A DNA stretch of 64,000 bases from Hygrophila difformis (Eukaryota; Streptophyta; Magnoliopsida; Lamiales; Acanthaceae). The notes below the pieces were generated by a model that was not told the DNA's origin, did no database searches, and worked only from the letters and a program-made list of their open reading frames with translations. The number at the start of each line of letters is the position of its first letter. The stretch's first letter is position 1. The stretch spans positions 36,903,453 to 36,967,452 of the forward strand of contig JAOANR010000014.1 of NCBI GenBank assembly GCA_030278955.1. Reading direction: 5' to 3'. The position numbers and the translations under genes are program-made. This document shows, piece after piece, positions 21,060 to 32,986 of this stretch.

Positions 21060-22412
21060 TTTTGTTAAGTATTGGTTTTGGTGGCTCCAATTGGACTTTG
21101 GCCCGGATGATTTTCATCTTGTTCCACTAGAGTTCTTTGTCGTTTCTATTATCCACTTTAGTGCGGCCCACTCCCTTTTGAATATTGGGAGGAATAGACT
21201 CCAGCCCTTCAGTCTTCTTCGGCCCATGCTTTTTTTGTCCGGCCCAGCCATTTTCCTCAGCCCGTTGGGTCTCCTCTTAACCACCTTTATCCACTCACTA
21301 CCATTAGGTTGTGGGGATTGTCCTATGTTGCGCCGTTCTCCATTGACTTTTCCTCGTGACCTTCCTCATTGGTGAAAACTTCTTGAGTCCATTCCTGAAT
21401 CTCCTTTTCGGACTCCTCACTTTCCATATTAGTGCTTTCTTCCGGCTCCGCTCCAAGAGCAGCAATTTCGGAGTTGTCTGTATTGTCTGTTTTGTTTGCA
21501 TTTTCAGCTTTTGTAAGGTCAACCCCCCTTTTGCAGAGTCTTTTCTGCCCTTAGTACTCTCTGCATACATCTTGTCTTCCCCAATTTTCTTCACCGCCAG
21601 AGTTGAAACGTCGGTGTCCACCAGCCTATTGGAGCAACCAATACTCGCGTGACCGTCATTTAGAGCAGAGCAAGTGTAAACCTTCGTAGGTCACCTTATG
21701 CCATCGATCCCCTATCAATATACTGGATACTAGTGGAAGATTTAAATCAATCTCCACACAAACCCTTGCGTACTTCCCTCTATCAACTCCTTTCGTTACA
21801 GCATCTACCCGGATTGGAGTCCCCTAGGCAGTGGCCATTTTAGTGAGTAAGAGTTCATCAAAAAATTCAAAACAGAGCCCCGGAAAACCTTGCCCACACC
21901 GCTGTCTCTTGGGTGTTTCGTCGTCAGCGATGAAATTGGGTCTCCAAGGACATGTCGTTAAATAGCTACCGAACACCATCCATGGCCCTTCCTTTATAAC
22001 TTTTGTGCGATCTTCCTCTCTATAGAATTTGACCAGGTAATATCCGGAATCCATGCCCGCCATCTGAAAGCGATTTTGCAGCTTCCACATTTTGGTGAGT
22101 CTGTCCACCAGAGACAAGTAACCTACTCAGTTTGCCCAAGACTGAAATTATGAGCGCGCCCTCATATGGTTTACACATGCGTTTCTGGAGCTGAGTATCC
22201 ACTGTGATCCGTGGTTTCAGTCTATCACCATCCAGAAAGTCTAGCTTCACCAGTTTTTCATTAGCAGGGTCATCGATAAGGGGACTAGGGGCGGCTTCTC
22301 TTCTTGCAATGACCATAGGAGATTGCTGGATTACCAGCGAAATGGAAAGTTTTCGGAGTGGTATGCGAGTTTTGGATCGAGAGGGTAAGGGTTGATTTAT
22401 TAAGACAAACAT
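21060..22412 (-). pseudogene. L1-type LINE ORF1 (DUF4283) remnant
   Basis: The minus strand from the ATG at about 22412 encodes a degenerate plant LINE ORF1. The DUF4283 region runs through KPYEGALIISVLGKLSR and, after a frame change near 22060, MDSGYYLVKFYREEDRTKVI and EGPWMVFGSYL. Further on lies the VDRGKYARVCVEIDL-type segment, then a zinc-knuckle start whose second Cys codon has become TGA near 21665. The Lys/Arg-rich tail follows to about 21300. No endonuclease or RT domain follows, so this is a truncated, inactive 5' portion of a non-LTR retrotransposon. Its far edge abuts the outer LTR element. Confidence 0.75.
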
Positions 22413-22452
22413 CGAATAACAAAGATTTTATCAAGGAAAAATAAGAGTACAT

Positions 22453-23370
22453 TGTTAGGTCCGTTTGCGTGGATAACCAAATAGGTAGTCCTGAAAACTA
22501 GTTCAAACACCTTTCGTGGACACGTTAAACAGTTTAAGATATTATGCAGCGGAAAGTAAATAAACTGTAAGAATAAAGAACTCAAGGTTTGTTGACCCAG
22601 TTCGGCACAAGCCTACATCTGGGGGATACCAATCCAGGAGATTCACTAATATTTTTGACTTGATCCTCGATCTAAACAATAGTGATTTGTTTCGCCCAAC
22701 TCCAATCACCAAGCGGACTGAATTGTCAGACCAAGGCACTCCCCCTGCCTTGGTGAAGATCTCCCCGACCTTGCTTCAATTCCTTGAAGGCTCCTCCTCC
22801 AAGTTGCCCTTGGTCAAAACCTGTTGGCGACTCTCCTTCTTGAATCTTTCAATTAAGCTCTTGAGTTTGACGACTCCTCGAAAGCCTTGATTGAATCCGT
22901 CGACTTCAATCAAGTTCACAGTAGCACTTTCGATCAATCCACTCGAGGAAGTGTTGATCGTATATCTTCCTTCGAAATTATGAAATCAATAACACAGAAG
23001 GAATGTGATTCTCTTTGCACAATGCTTTCGATCGCACAAGGGAGTAGGTGTGTAAAAAATGAGTCGTCAACATTTCATCCCTTGGCCGTCCTATTTGAAG
23101 AGAACCACTGCTCCTCCATTCTAAGGTAAGATATTCTTACCATAATTGCGCGGATCCTTAGAATGGAGTTTCCCGGATTAAGAGATCTTCGTTTCCATAC
23201 TTCGTGTGCAAGATCCGGACAAGGAATCAGCTAGCCGTTGGAGAAAATACTTAAGCAGATTCGCCAGCATAACTTCCTTCAAATAGTTTGTCGTCTGCAG
23301 TCGTGGTTGGTCCATCAAAGTAGTCCAGACATCGGTTGTGAACAAATTTGCTCAAAATTGGTTCCCAACA
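22453..23370 (-). repeat. 3' LTR of the SIRE-like element
   Basis: 918 bp, TG...CA ends. Next to the polypurine tract on its right side in plus coordinates. About 98% identical by eye to 49214-50130, with one single-base indel near 23180. Confidence 0.93.
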
Positions 23371-23826
23371 ATCTCCCCCTTTTTGGCAGAATCTGGGCCA
23401 GTATAAGAGTTGATTCAACCGATGTCTAAACAATTAACACAAGGACATAGATGTAGAAATACTTCCCATTGAGACCCAACCACCAATTACAATGATTCCC
23501 AACACAAGACAAACTATACTAATGCTCTGTACAAGATTGCCTATCAAATATTCTAGGAGCATGCACATCAAAACAGGCACATGGCAATAATCATAAAATA
23601 AAGCATGTAAGATCACAATATTTAATTATTGCAGGCCATTGCGCAATTGTCCAGCAAAAACAGGCAGAAAAAAAATGTTCACAAAAGTAAGGCAAAGAAA
23701 AATTTACCCATCATCAGCAGCAGAGGTGGTGCAGACTCCCTTTCTTCAAGTGTCCAGAGGAACCGATCAACGGTTACATCAACTTAACTCCCCCTCTGGC
23801 ACACATTTTGCCCAAAAAATGGCATG
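23371..23826. other. 3' untranslated part of the SIRE-like element
   Basis: Between the end of the extra 3' reading frame and the 3' LTR. It holds the polypurine tract next to the LTR; no coding region is visible. Confidence 0.6.
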
Positions 23827-26199
23827 TCATTCGGATTCATCTGAGGAATCCTCAGCCGAGTCGCTGGACTCCTCCTCTGGATTGGTGTCCAAGTCCTGTT
23901 CTTCATCAGACCATACATCAGGAAGCTGTCTGAACAACTTTTCAGCAGCTTGCACACGACTGTGCACTTGAGCTTCAAGTACTTTGAGGTGATTGATGTG
24001 GTCAGTGAGTTCCTCACGCAACATTGAGAAGGCATCTTTCGCGGGGATCCTTCCTCCTGGTCCAGCCAAATCAGGCTTCTTCTTAGCAAAGTTGGCAGAG
24101 AGTTTGAAGTCGGCAATGTCCTCCGGACGATCATATTTGCTACCAAGGATGTGGAGATGCTTCAGATACTCCGAGATGAGACCAGGGAAGGGAAGTGTGG
24201 TGTTGTACTTCCTCTTGATTTTTCCAGCGAACCCCAACATTTGTTCGAGCACAAGTGCTCCATAATTGATCTCATATTTCTGGTCTATAGCAAACAACAA
24301 TTTACACATACTTTTTGAAACAACAGAATGGTTAGCAGTTGGCATGATATTGTGAGCACATAATTTGTAAAGCATAGAGAATCTTTGTGTCAGAACTCCT
24401 GCACTTAACCCCTTCCCTTGAAATCTTTTCCCTTCAACTCCAGTGAGTGTTTCAGCAATAGTGTTCATAGGGAATTTTGTACCTCGAGATTAAATAGATT
24501 TCAGAGAAGTTCGGGGTACCTGGAGAAATCGGTTCAGGGCCTTGGCTTTGAGTTCAAACAGTTCTCTATGTGCATAGTTGAGTTCAAACCAGGGGCTTTT
24601 GGAGTTGAGGACGTCAGAGTTCAGGTTTGCATAGAAATGCCTCACTAGCTGTCCTTTGAACTGCGTGATCTCCGTTCCCCAAAACAGTAGGGACCTTTCC
24701 TCCAGATACTTGTGCCAGCCCATTTCCTCCTATCTTGCAGCAGCGAATCGAATCTCTGGATGAACCTTCATTTTCTCTAGAACAGTTGTAAAATATTGCT
24801 CGGACACTTCATAGTAAAATGCAGTGGTTATTGCGTTCCCAGCATCGATGATCTCTGGTTCATGTTCTTCAGATGAAGATAGGATAATCTTCCTTTTCTT
24901 GGATGCAGTGGCCTTGGAAGACCCTTCAGGTTCAGATCGAGTCCGCTTTTTGGGTTCGGACTCCTTGGGTGAACTCCTTGCTGGTGGAGTAGGCTCTCGT
25001 GCTTCAGTCTGGGGTTCCTCCTCTTCTACTTGCTCAGACTCCTCTTCTCCTTCAGATTCCTCATCAGATCCCTCTTCTTCATTTTCTGGGTCGGATCCAT
25101 CTGCATCACTTTGGGTATCCTGTGAACCCAGTTCCTCGGATTTGTCTTCAGTAAGATTCTCCCCCTCAATGTGTTCAGGTTCATTCTCTTGAGGGTGTTC
25201 AGTGTCTCCTTCGGACTCTTTGTTGTCTTCCTCTTCAGAGCTGGATGAATCTTCGCCCTCTTCCACTTCTTGGTCACCTTTAGTGGGAGAATATTCTTTG
25301 GCAGGGGCAATTTGTTCAGGTTCTTTCCTCAGGACATGTTTCCTTTTCTGACTGGCGGTCCAAGCAATCTCTTCGGTGATCGAATTGACAGCAATATTCC
25401 TTTCATCATCGCTAATGTCGCTCATGGATTCATCTTCTGAGCTTTCATCATCAGCCTCTTCCACATAGTCTGAGTCGAGCTCTTCCTCATCAAGAGGTTC
25501 TGTGACAGGTTCAGACGCCTTTAATGAACCAGTTTGGGTCACTGTGGTAGTAATCTGCAGGGGTTCTTCAGGAGTTACTTCAATGGTGGTGACTGGTGCA
25601 GGGTCGGTCACGACACTCGGTTCTAGCACAACCTTCTTCGCAGGAGTTTTCTTCTTGGACTTTTCAGTGGACACCTTTGGTGCAACTTTCGTTGCAAGAT
25701 CAGCAGCTTTGGTGGACACACCTGTTTCAGCTACATTGTCAGAGCCCATCATAGGGAGGACAGCCAAGATTGTCTCAATGGGTTGAAGTGCTTTGGCTAG
25801 GTCTGCCTCAACACGTTCGCTGATTGAGGCGTTCTTCCTTGCAACAGCCTTCTCTCGGGTCTTTGAAGTCGAAACAGCTTTTCCCTTTGTCTTCTGGGCC
25901 TCTGCATCTTTTTGTTTCAAGGCTTTGGCTCCGGCTACTTCGGCTCGAATGTCGAGCGGGTCTTGAACGGCACCAGTGACTCCTCTTTCTCCGGCAGTGG
26001 ATGGAGAAGAAGAGGGGAATGGAACAGCAACCAAGGATGGAGTTTCCGAGATAGTTTGCTCCATGATCGCCTTCTCGACAGCCTTGGCACGCCCCTTGGC
26101 GCTGGACTCCTCGGGAGAGATCACCTTCTTGCTTCCAGCGGTTGAGGAGGGAGTCGGGTCTTGTGATTTAGAGCCTTGGCTTCCTCGCGTCTTCACCAT
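23827..26199 (-). pseudogene. Extra 3' reading frame of the SIRE-like element, two in-frame stops
   Basis: One reading frame of 791 codons from the ATG at 26197-26199 (MVKTRGSQGSK) to 23827, broken in frame by TAG at 24730-24732 and TAA at 24490-24492. N-terminal half: Ser/Pro/Lys-rich, then a long Glu/Asp/Ser-rich acidic tract (about residues 230-430). C-terminal half: GQLVRHFYANLNSD, then a helical region with KLCAHNIMPTANHS, and an acidic DSSDESE end. From memory this resembles the 'putative plant transposon protein' domain; I cannot confirm it. It occupies the env-like position of SIRE elements, but I see no clear signal peptide or transmembrane anchor. Function unknown. Confidence 0.6.
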
Positions 26200-26770
26200 G
26201 GTTGCTGAAATAAAAATTCTTTTGGGCAAGAACAAGTGAAGAGCCACAGAATTTTGAGAGAGATATGAAGAGGATATGCGAGTTCGGGTGAGAGAAGAGA
26301 AAGGAAATAAGATCATGGTGAAGAGATATTAGAGAAACTTTCCTTAATTCAAATATGGAATGAGAATCACAACTTCCCAAAACGGTAATGATCACGTTTT
26401 TGAATTGTTGTGTGTGGATAATCGTTCCCGCCGATTCCTTCTCTGGACGTGCAATGATGTCTTGTCAAATCAAGTTCAAAAATAACTCCTTCCTTTTGAA
26501 TTGTAACCGTGGTTACTTAGTGGATCCTGGAGGGATTAACTTCCAAACAAGTTAGTATACTAGAGAATCAGACAATAAAGAAATAAAATATATATAACTA
26601 ATTAAATATTGAAATTGCAAAATAAAACTTATTCCAGAGATTGCGTGAAATTAGGAGATCGTGCATAATCCGAGATCTCTTCTTAATTTTTTGAATCTCT
26701 CTCGATCTAATGCCTTAGTAAAAATATCCGCATGTTGCTCAGTAGTTCCGACATGTTGGATGGACACTAT
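26200..26770. other. Non-coding gap between pol and the 3' frame
   Basis: AT-rich, no open frame with domain resemblance. The pol frame ends just to the right (near 26760). This spacer may hold signals for expression of the downstream frame. Confidence 0.45.
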
Positions 26771-27040
26771 TCATTCTTCAACAAGATCCCTTATGAAGTG
26801 GTGTCTGAGCTCAATATGCTTAGTTCTCCCATGTTGAACTGGGTTTTTGGAGATGTTGATTGCACTCATGTTGTCACATAGTATGGTGAGAACTTCTTGA
26901 TCAATTCCATAATCTAGCATCATTTGCTTCATCCATAAAAATTGTGCACAGCAACTTCCAGCTGCAATGTATTCGGCTTCGGCAGTTGAGAGAGATATGG
27001 AACTTTGTTTCTTGCTATACCAACTAACTAAGTTAGTTCC
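26760..27040 (-). pseudogene. C-terminal RNase H piece of the SIRE-like pol
   Basis: Encodes LVSWYSKKQSSISLSTAEAE, then LCDNMSAINISKNPVQHGR, the end of copia RNase H with the catalytic Asp and the conserved HIELRHHFIRD. Its N-terminal continuation lies 17.5 kb away at 44547, across the nested element. The 5-bp GTTCC at 27036-27040 is one half of the target duplication. Confidence 0.92.
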
Positions 27041-29756
27041 TGAAACTTTTGACAAGTTTTATTAACACGAGTATTTTTATAAAATATATCAAGTTCAAAT
27101 TTATTAAATGAAAAGAGTTATGACTCTTGGGAAAGGGGTTTAAGGATATATCCCACTTTATTACTCATGTGGGAGACTTCGATCTCAATTGGCATTGTGG
27201 AACTCCCCGGTATGAAACTTTTGACAATTCCATGCTATGGAGATCCTTGCCATGAAACTTTTGACAAGTTCCCACTATATGAGTATTTTCTGAAACACAA
27301 TAATCCTGGTTTTCAATTTTATTTAAAGAAACCAATTTATGAAGATGGAGTTGGGATTAGGGATATATTTATAGGTTGTCACGTTTTTATTACTCGTGTT
27401 AAGAAACTGTGCCCCCGAAAGTGCACGGTGTCAAAAATTGCAGTAATTTATAGTAAGACCGGATCGTTCACTGGAGGATGTGCGATAGAAGCAGGTCCCA
27501 CGTCGTTTACTAAGATTTTCTACTCGGTTACTCGATTCAAATTTGTGTTTGAATTATCAACTACTTGACATAAATTAATTCTAAACCATGAAAGCAATGG
27601 AATAAAGCAGATAAAATTATTCTAGAAAGCGAAGTAAATTTAATCTACGAAAGCAATAAAATTATTCTAAGAAAGCAGATTTAAAGTGTGACAGAAGGGA
27701 TAGGAAGAAAATAATAAGGATTGGACAAGATTCAGATGAAACACAGCTAAACTTCCATTTTAATACACAGATCTCTGTTTAGGATAGTCCTTTCAGTTAG
27801 ATAACTCTCATGCTTCCTTACCATGTTCCCTTTAACAGACAGGTACTTACAGTAAGGATTTACATGCTTTTAAGAAAACAAATTCTAAGATACCACAGAC
27901 TAATAACTCCCCTTGCAATGCCTTGCAAGAGTATGTTGGTCATCTGCGGTGGACAAGCAACACCTGACAAATCATTAGTTGAAATGCCAAGTACTCCCAT
28001 CATTCCTCCATATCACGCCCAGAGATTCAAATCAAGCCCTGAACTATCCCTTAACTCTCAGTCCTAGTAGCAGTTGGAAGATCTAGAGATACATCCGAGT
28101 GACCTCTACGAAAACGATTAAAAGAAAACAGTAAAGAAAGCATTTAAAATCTTATCACTCGGAAGTTTCAAAAGCTTCGTACTGGTAGTGAAAGAAAGCC
28201 CCCAGTCAGGATGACTAGATGTGGATCAAGAATTCCCGAATCTCGGTGAACCGCTCGCAGTGTTCACTTCCTTCCGGGTGGTTATGAGATACAAACTAAT
28301 GAAACGAACTAACAGATTAGTTCGTTCCGGATGCACTCACTCAGGACTCAAAAATAGACTTTGGCAGAAGAGGATAGTAGTTGAAAGAATACTCAACCCT
28401 ACCTTAGAAAATAACCAAGGTCCACATGTTGTTCCTCTAGTATTATCTATCATACCTTATCTGAATCCAAGTGGACTCTGATTCAGTGCAATATTTAATA
28501 CAAGAATTCCAACATACAGCAGTTCTGGAAAATAATAAATCTTTGAAAATTATTCCCTAAACAGATACTAAACTCTCAATTAAAACACAGATCTTTTCAG
28601 TCTAGGTGAGACCTAATCGCTGACTCTGCTTCTAATTTCCCAAAACCAACCCTCGATCGGATATGAGTTAGTCATAACTGTGGAATTTATCCCTTACTTA
28701 GATCTGGATTTTATAAATGAATTTTTGTTGGAAATTTATCGTGAGACATCTGGTTTAAAATCTAGACTTCTATGTCCAAGGGAAGGATCCCAAAATAATT
28801 AGACCACAATATTTACATAATATTATCATGCATAAATTTATAAGGAAGTGTAAAATCAAGTTAGCCCAAAATATAAGACGGGTTTAGACAGAATGTGAGA
28901 CACAGAGATGAAATAGCCGGAGATGAGAAGAATTATTTGGCTAAAAAGATGACAAAAATAATCAGGATAATCCGGAATGCAAACTTCTGCTATCCAGGTC
29001 CTGATTATTCCAGGTGGGATGATTTTAGACAGCAGAAGACCTTAAATGACAGTGATCGCTATCATCAAGATTTTCACTATCTGAGAATTGAGATAAAAAC
29101 CTACATATTTTCTCACGGTAATACCAGTCAAACAGTGTTGATCGACACCATCTGATAATATTACAGTTTGAAATTCAGGTTTGAAAATAAAATAAGAAAA
29201 TAAAACTGTATTCAAACAGGGACTAACTGAGTGACTACTTCATTTCCCGGTAAGGGGACCGTTCGCCTGACCTCATCAGTCACTATCCAAACCATGCAAA
29301 ATAACAAACAGTAATTGATATACAGACTACGGGCTACTTAATTTCCCGGTGAAGGGACCGTTCGCCAACATTATCCTGCACTATCTTCTACTGTTCATTC
29401 CACACAACACAGGTAAAGACAAAAAAAATAAAAGAGAATATTTTTGGGTCATCTTGTATGAGAGACATTGGTTTCTCATTCAAGTTAGGGAAATTAATCC
29501 ATAATCACTCTTTATGTCTAAATAATCTCTCATTCCATAATTAATTAATTAATTACAGTCCGGGTTATATACTTAGATCATTAGAATTTAATTTTTATAG
29601 AGAAATCTTTTAATAGAGTATTGAACAAAGTTCTTTATATCAAATTAATCATAGGTTGAAATTGTTGGATTTCAACCTCAAAATATTGATACAAAGGTTC
29701 AATTAATTAAGTGAGAAAAATGGAGAAATGGAAAATTTGGCAAGAATGCCAAATAG

Positions 29757-30090
29757 CACGACGCTAGACAGATGTTACGAGATAGCGTCGTAATGGTAAA
29801 TTTTTAGAAGTATTGATGAAATGGGGGGGTACGATGCTATACACTAAATTACGACGCTATCCTAAGATATCGTCGGGGGTGTAGCGTCGTAGGTGGATTT
29901 TTGTAAGAAAATGAATATTTTGGGGTTCTACGACTCTAGACAAAGATTACGACGTTAAACATGGTCTACGTCGCAGGGTCTAGCGTCGTAGAACAAGTTT
30001 TTCTTAAGCCTGAAGTGACTACGACGCAGAACCTTTACCTACGTCGCTACCTTGGGTAGCGTCGTAGGGCGGTTAGCGTCGTAGTCCCTT
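29757..30090. repeat. 10-mer cluster LTR-3'-a (TACGACGCTA / TAGCGTCGTA)
   Basis: About ten full or near copies of TACGACGCTA and its reverse complement within 330 bp of otherwise AT-rich DNA, irregularly spaced, for example TTACGACGCTATCC...GTAGCGTCGTAGG and GGTAGCGTCGTAGGGCGG. Neighbouring opposite copies can pair into hairpins. Confidence 0.85.
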
Positions 30091-30795
30091 CAGGACATAA
30101 GTGTTGTTTCGGATAGTGCAATCTATGCGATTGCAAACCCTATTTTTCAGATCCATGGTTCAAAATGCATATATGTGACAAAACAAAGACGAACAGAATA
30201 CTAAAATGCATGAAAATAAGGGAGAAATAAGTGTGAAACTATGCAAATATGAACCACCAACCCAAGTGAGGGTTTCCAACCAACATATCATGCGTGAGGA
30301 TCCAGAAAGAAAAGAGAAAACGTTGAATCCTCAAGTAAACAGAAAAATAAATGACCAAATGGTCATGAAACCGAAAATAAAGCAAGAAATCCATAGACCA
30401 AGTCTATTTCATGATTTGGGACTCTTTTTGTGATTATCTTCCCATATATAAGAAAATGGTTTGATAATACCCATCATTTGGGTATTTCAAGCCTTAATAA
30501 AAGTTTACAAAGCTGTAGATAATGAAAACAGTGGCTATCTAAGTCTAAAAATGCTAAGCACTCACTAATTTAAACTAAACAGTAGCTACAAACTAGGAAA
30601 AATGCATGAAAGATAAATAATACAGAAAAATAAACCCTAACTAAACTAACTAACTACACACCTCTCAAGAACACCAAGTTGTCTCCAAGTTTTTTATATT
30701 CTGTCCGAGATGATCCTAGGAGTCAGCTTGTCCTTAAATAGGTGGGAAACCCTAGGCCCATGGGCCCCCAGGCCTTGAAATTTGAATTCTGGCCA

Positions 30796-31066
30796 GGGTA
30801 CGACGCTGAACTTGACTTCGTCGCTATCCATTACTACGACGCTATAGGTGTAACGTCGTAGTCTTCCACTTCGAATACACTTCTTTGTCTCTAAGTGGAC
30901 AGTCTACGACGCTATACTCCATTTACGTCGCTACACTTGATCTACGACGCTATGCTTGGTGTCGTAGCTCTTTTCCTTCAGAATCTTGCCTCCTTTTTTG
31001 CCTACGACGCTATGCCCGACTACGACGCTATACATGCTCAGCGTCGTAGTTGTGGCTAGCGTCGTA
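30796..31066. repeat. 10-mer cluster LTR-3'-b
   Basis: At least six forward copies (TACGACGCT followed by A or G) and two AGCGTCGTA copies plus variants such as TTCGTCGCTA and AACGTCGTAG. TACGACGCT and AGCGTCGTA at about 31019-31046 form a 9-bp stem with a 10-nt loop. Confidence 0.85.
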
Positions 31067-31351
31067 ATTTCCTGAAAATATTGAATTTTTGTGGGTTTTC
31101 ATTTCTTTTCCCATCTTTTTGTTTCCTTTTTCCTTTCTTTTCTTTTTCTCATGTTTTTGGATTTTCTAGCATAAATGTGTAACAAAATTACATATTTATG
31201 CATTCTTCATACCAGCTCAATATTTTACAAATATGCATAAATCAGTCTAATTCTACTGCTTTCTTATTTAATATAAGACCGGAATGCGATCAAATGCCCG
31301 TTTCAGACACGGAAATTGATTGAAAATAATGGACATTTCTGGCCATTATCA

Positions 31352-32986
31352 ACATCCTCACATTTAATACTGATCGTCCCCGAGCAGTCAGAGTCAATGT
31401 TCCTAAGAACACGGACTCTACATATTCAATCCATTTTCGTGGCTTCATAAATCACATTCTTTTTGGATTGGGATAAGACAATAAAAAACTACAAGTATTA
31501 AATTCCCTTGATTGCAGTGTTTAATGAAATGATGATTGCTCACTACATCGGGCCTACAAATCAAGCATTATTGTCATCCCTTCATGAATATCATGTTTGA
31601 AAGATGCAAAGATTAAGAGTGAGAATTAAGGTATGACACGAACATATTTAATGAAACAGAGCCTCACACATAAGAGAATCGGAAAATTCACTCACTCTCA
31701 AATGGGGTTTAATCATTGAACACTAAAAATCAATTGTAATCAAATTATCCCATAAGCTTGCAATCAGACCAACTCGCCGTCGGCTCATTTCCTCAAATCG
31801 AGATCATGAGGTCTTATTTAAGGATTATAATGGGGCATACGGTTATAACATTCGGTAGGAAAGGGAATTATTGGGCTAAGAAGTGACAAGAATTAATACT
31901 ATCATAACTTGGCATTTTTATTTAAAATTCATGATCATCAATGTTTCTTCTTTTTTTTTTGCTTTTCTTTACTATTGCATGACATTAGACTATGTCTAAT
32001 TGCTTTGTCATTTGCAATTTATTTTCGTTGAATTGAATTCAACAACAAATATTATTATTATTATTATTTTTAAATCGGCTTATAGCTTACCGATTGATAC
32101 ATTTTTGATGATCATAAGTTTTAATGCCTTTGATAGAATTTATACTTATCCATTTGGGTTTGAATTTGTTGGTCTTTTTATAGGCTAGGAAAAATATAGA
32201 GGGCTTCAAAGAAAAATTAGGCTTAAAGGCTCAAATTGGTTAATCCTAAAAGGGAAAATATTTTTGGGTTTGGATTTCAAACGAAAGCCAAAATTTGGTT
32301 TTTCTAAGTGCCTCGATCATATGCTCGATTTCGGGAATATGGCATGGTCTTGAATCGGTCCCAATTGCAAGTTCTAGTTTCCTTTAATCAAATTGATTCA
32401 CACATCAAAGAAATTAAATGAGTAAAAGTGACTCATGGCTCAAATCTCACAAGGTTGGGTTGATTCATGTCATACTATATTCTCAAATTTAATCAAAGCT
32501 TGATTCTAACAATTTATTCAGTCGAAATTTTCAACATGAAGATTTGTTACCCAATAAGCTGATTGCATCATTAAATTTTTATAGCTCAAAACCTTAGGAA
32601 TTCATTTCATGCATGTTTTCAATTGTATTATCCTAATTTAAGAGTTTGAAAATTTAGTCACAGGCCTAAATTCAACATGTGAATTTAGAGAAGGTTTATG
32701 CATACTTTTTGCTGGTTATTTAATTTAAAGCAGTAAAGAGGCACTGCTGACATACGGAGTATGGCAACAGCATATTTTTGGCCTGACAGTCACTTATTCA
32801 TCTCGGACTGTCAGACATCTTTTCAAGAGTAAAATTGTTTGTGGACTGCAAAATTCCTTTTTGAAAGCAGTAATTACATCAACTACAAGAGATTTCCTGC
32901 AATAAGAATGAACTTGCACAATTGATAGAAACTCTCTTATATGATGTTTACAATCAAGCTCGGGATTGAATAGGATTAGATCAGGC
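31352..32986. other. 3' untranslated interior of the nested element
   Basis: Non-coding. CAACATCCTCACATTTA next to the LTR (from 31350), complement AAATGTGAGGATGTTG, is probably the polypurine tract region. The same string recurs at about 40041-40056, and a variant at about 37849-37862. Confidence 0.5.

Larger units (their letters stand above)
27041..31351 (-). repeat. 3' LTR (4.3 kb) of the nested element
   Basis: Non-coding; open frames in it are antisense to the element. It contains two TTTCCCGGT(A/G)A(A/G)GGGACCGTTCGCC boxes (about 29245-29275 and 29340-29372) and two clusters of TACGACGCTA-type words (29757-30090, 30796-31066). Relative to the 5' LTR it lacks about 25 bp inside the first cluster (near 29785), which accounts for the length difference. 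Confidence 0.93.

Noticed and set aside
24824..26239. Several plus-strand open frames opposite the 3' frame of the SIRE-like element
   Set aside because: Shadows of the acidic Glu/Ser-rich minus-strand frame, with low-complexity Ser/Gly content.
27167..27568. 133-codon open frame, repeated at 40333-40734
   Set aside because: It lies in the LTRs, antisense to the element. Its conservation is simply that of the two LTR copies, and it has no domain resemblance.
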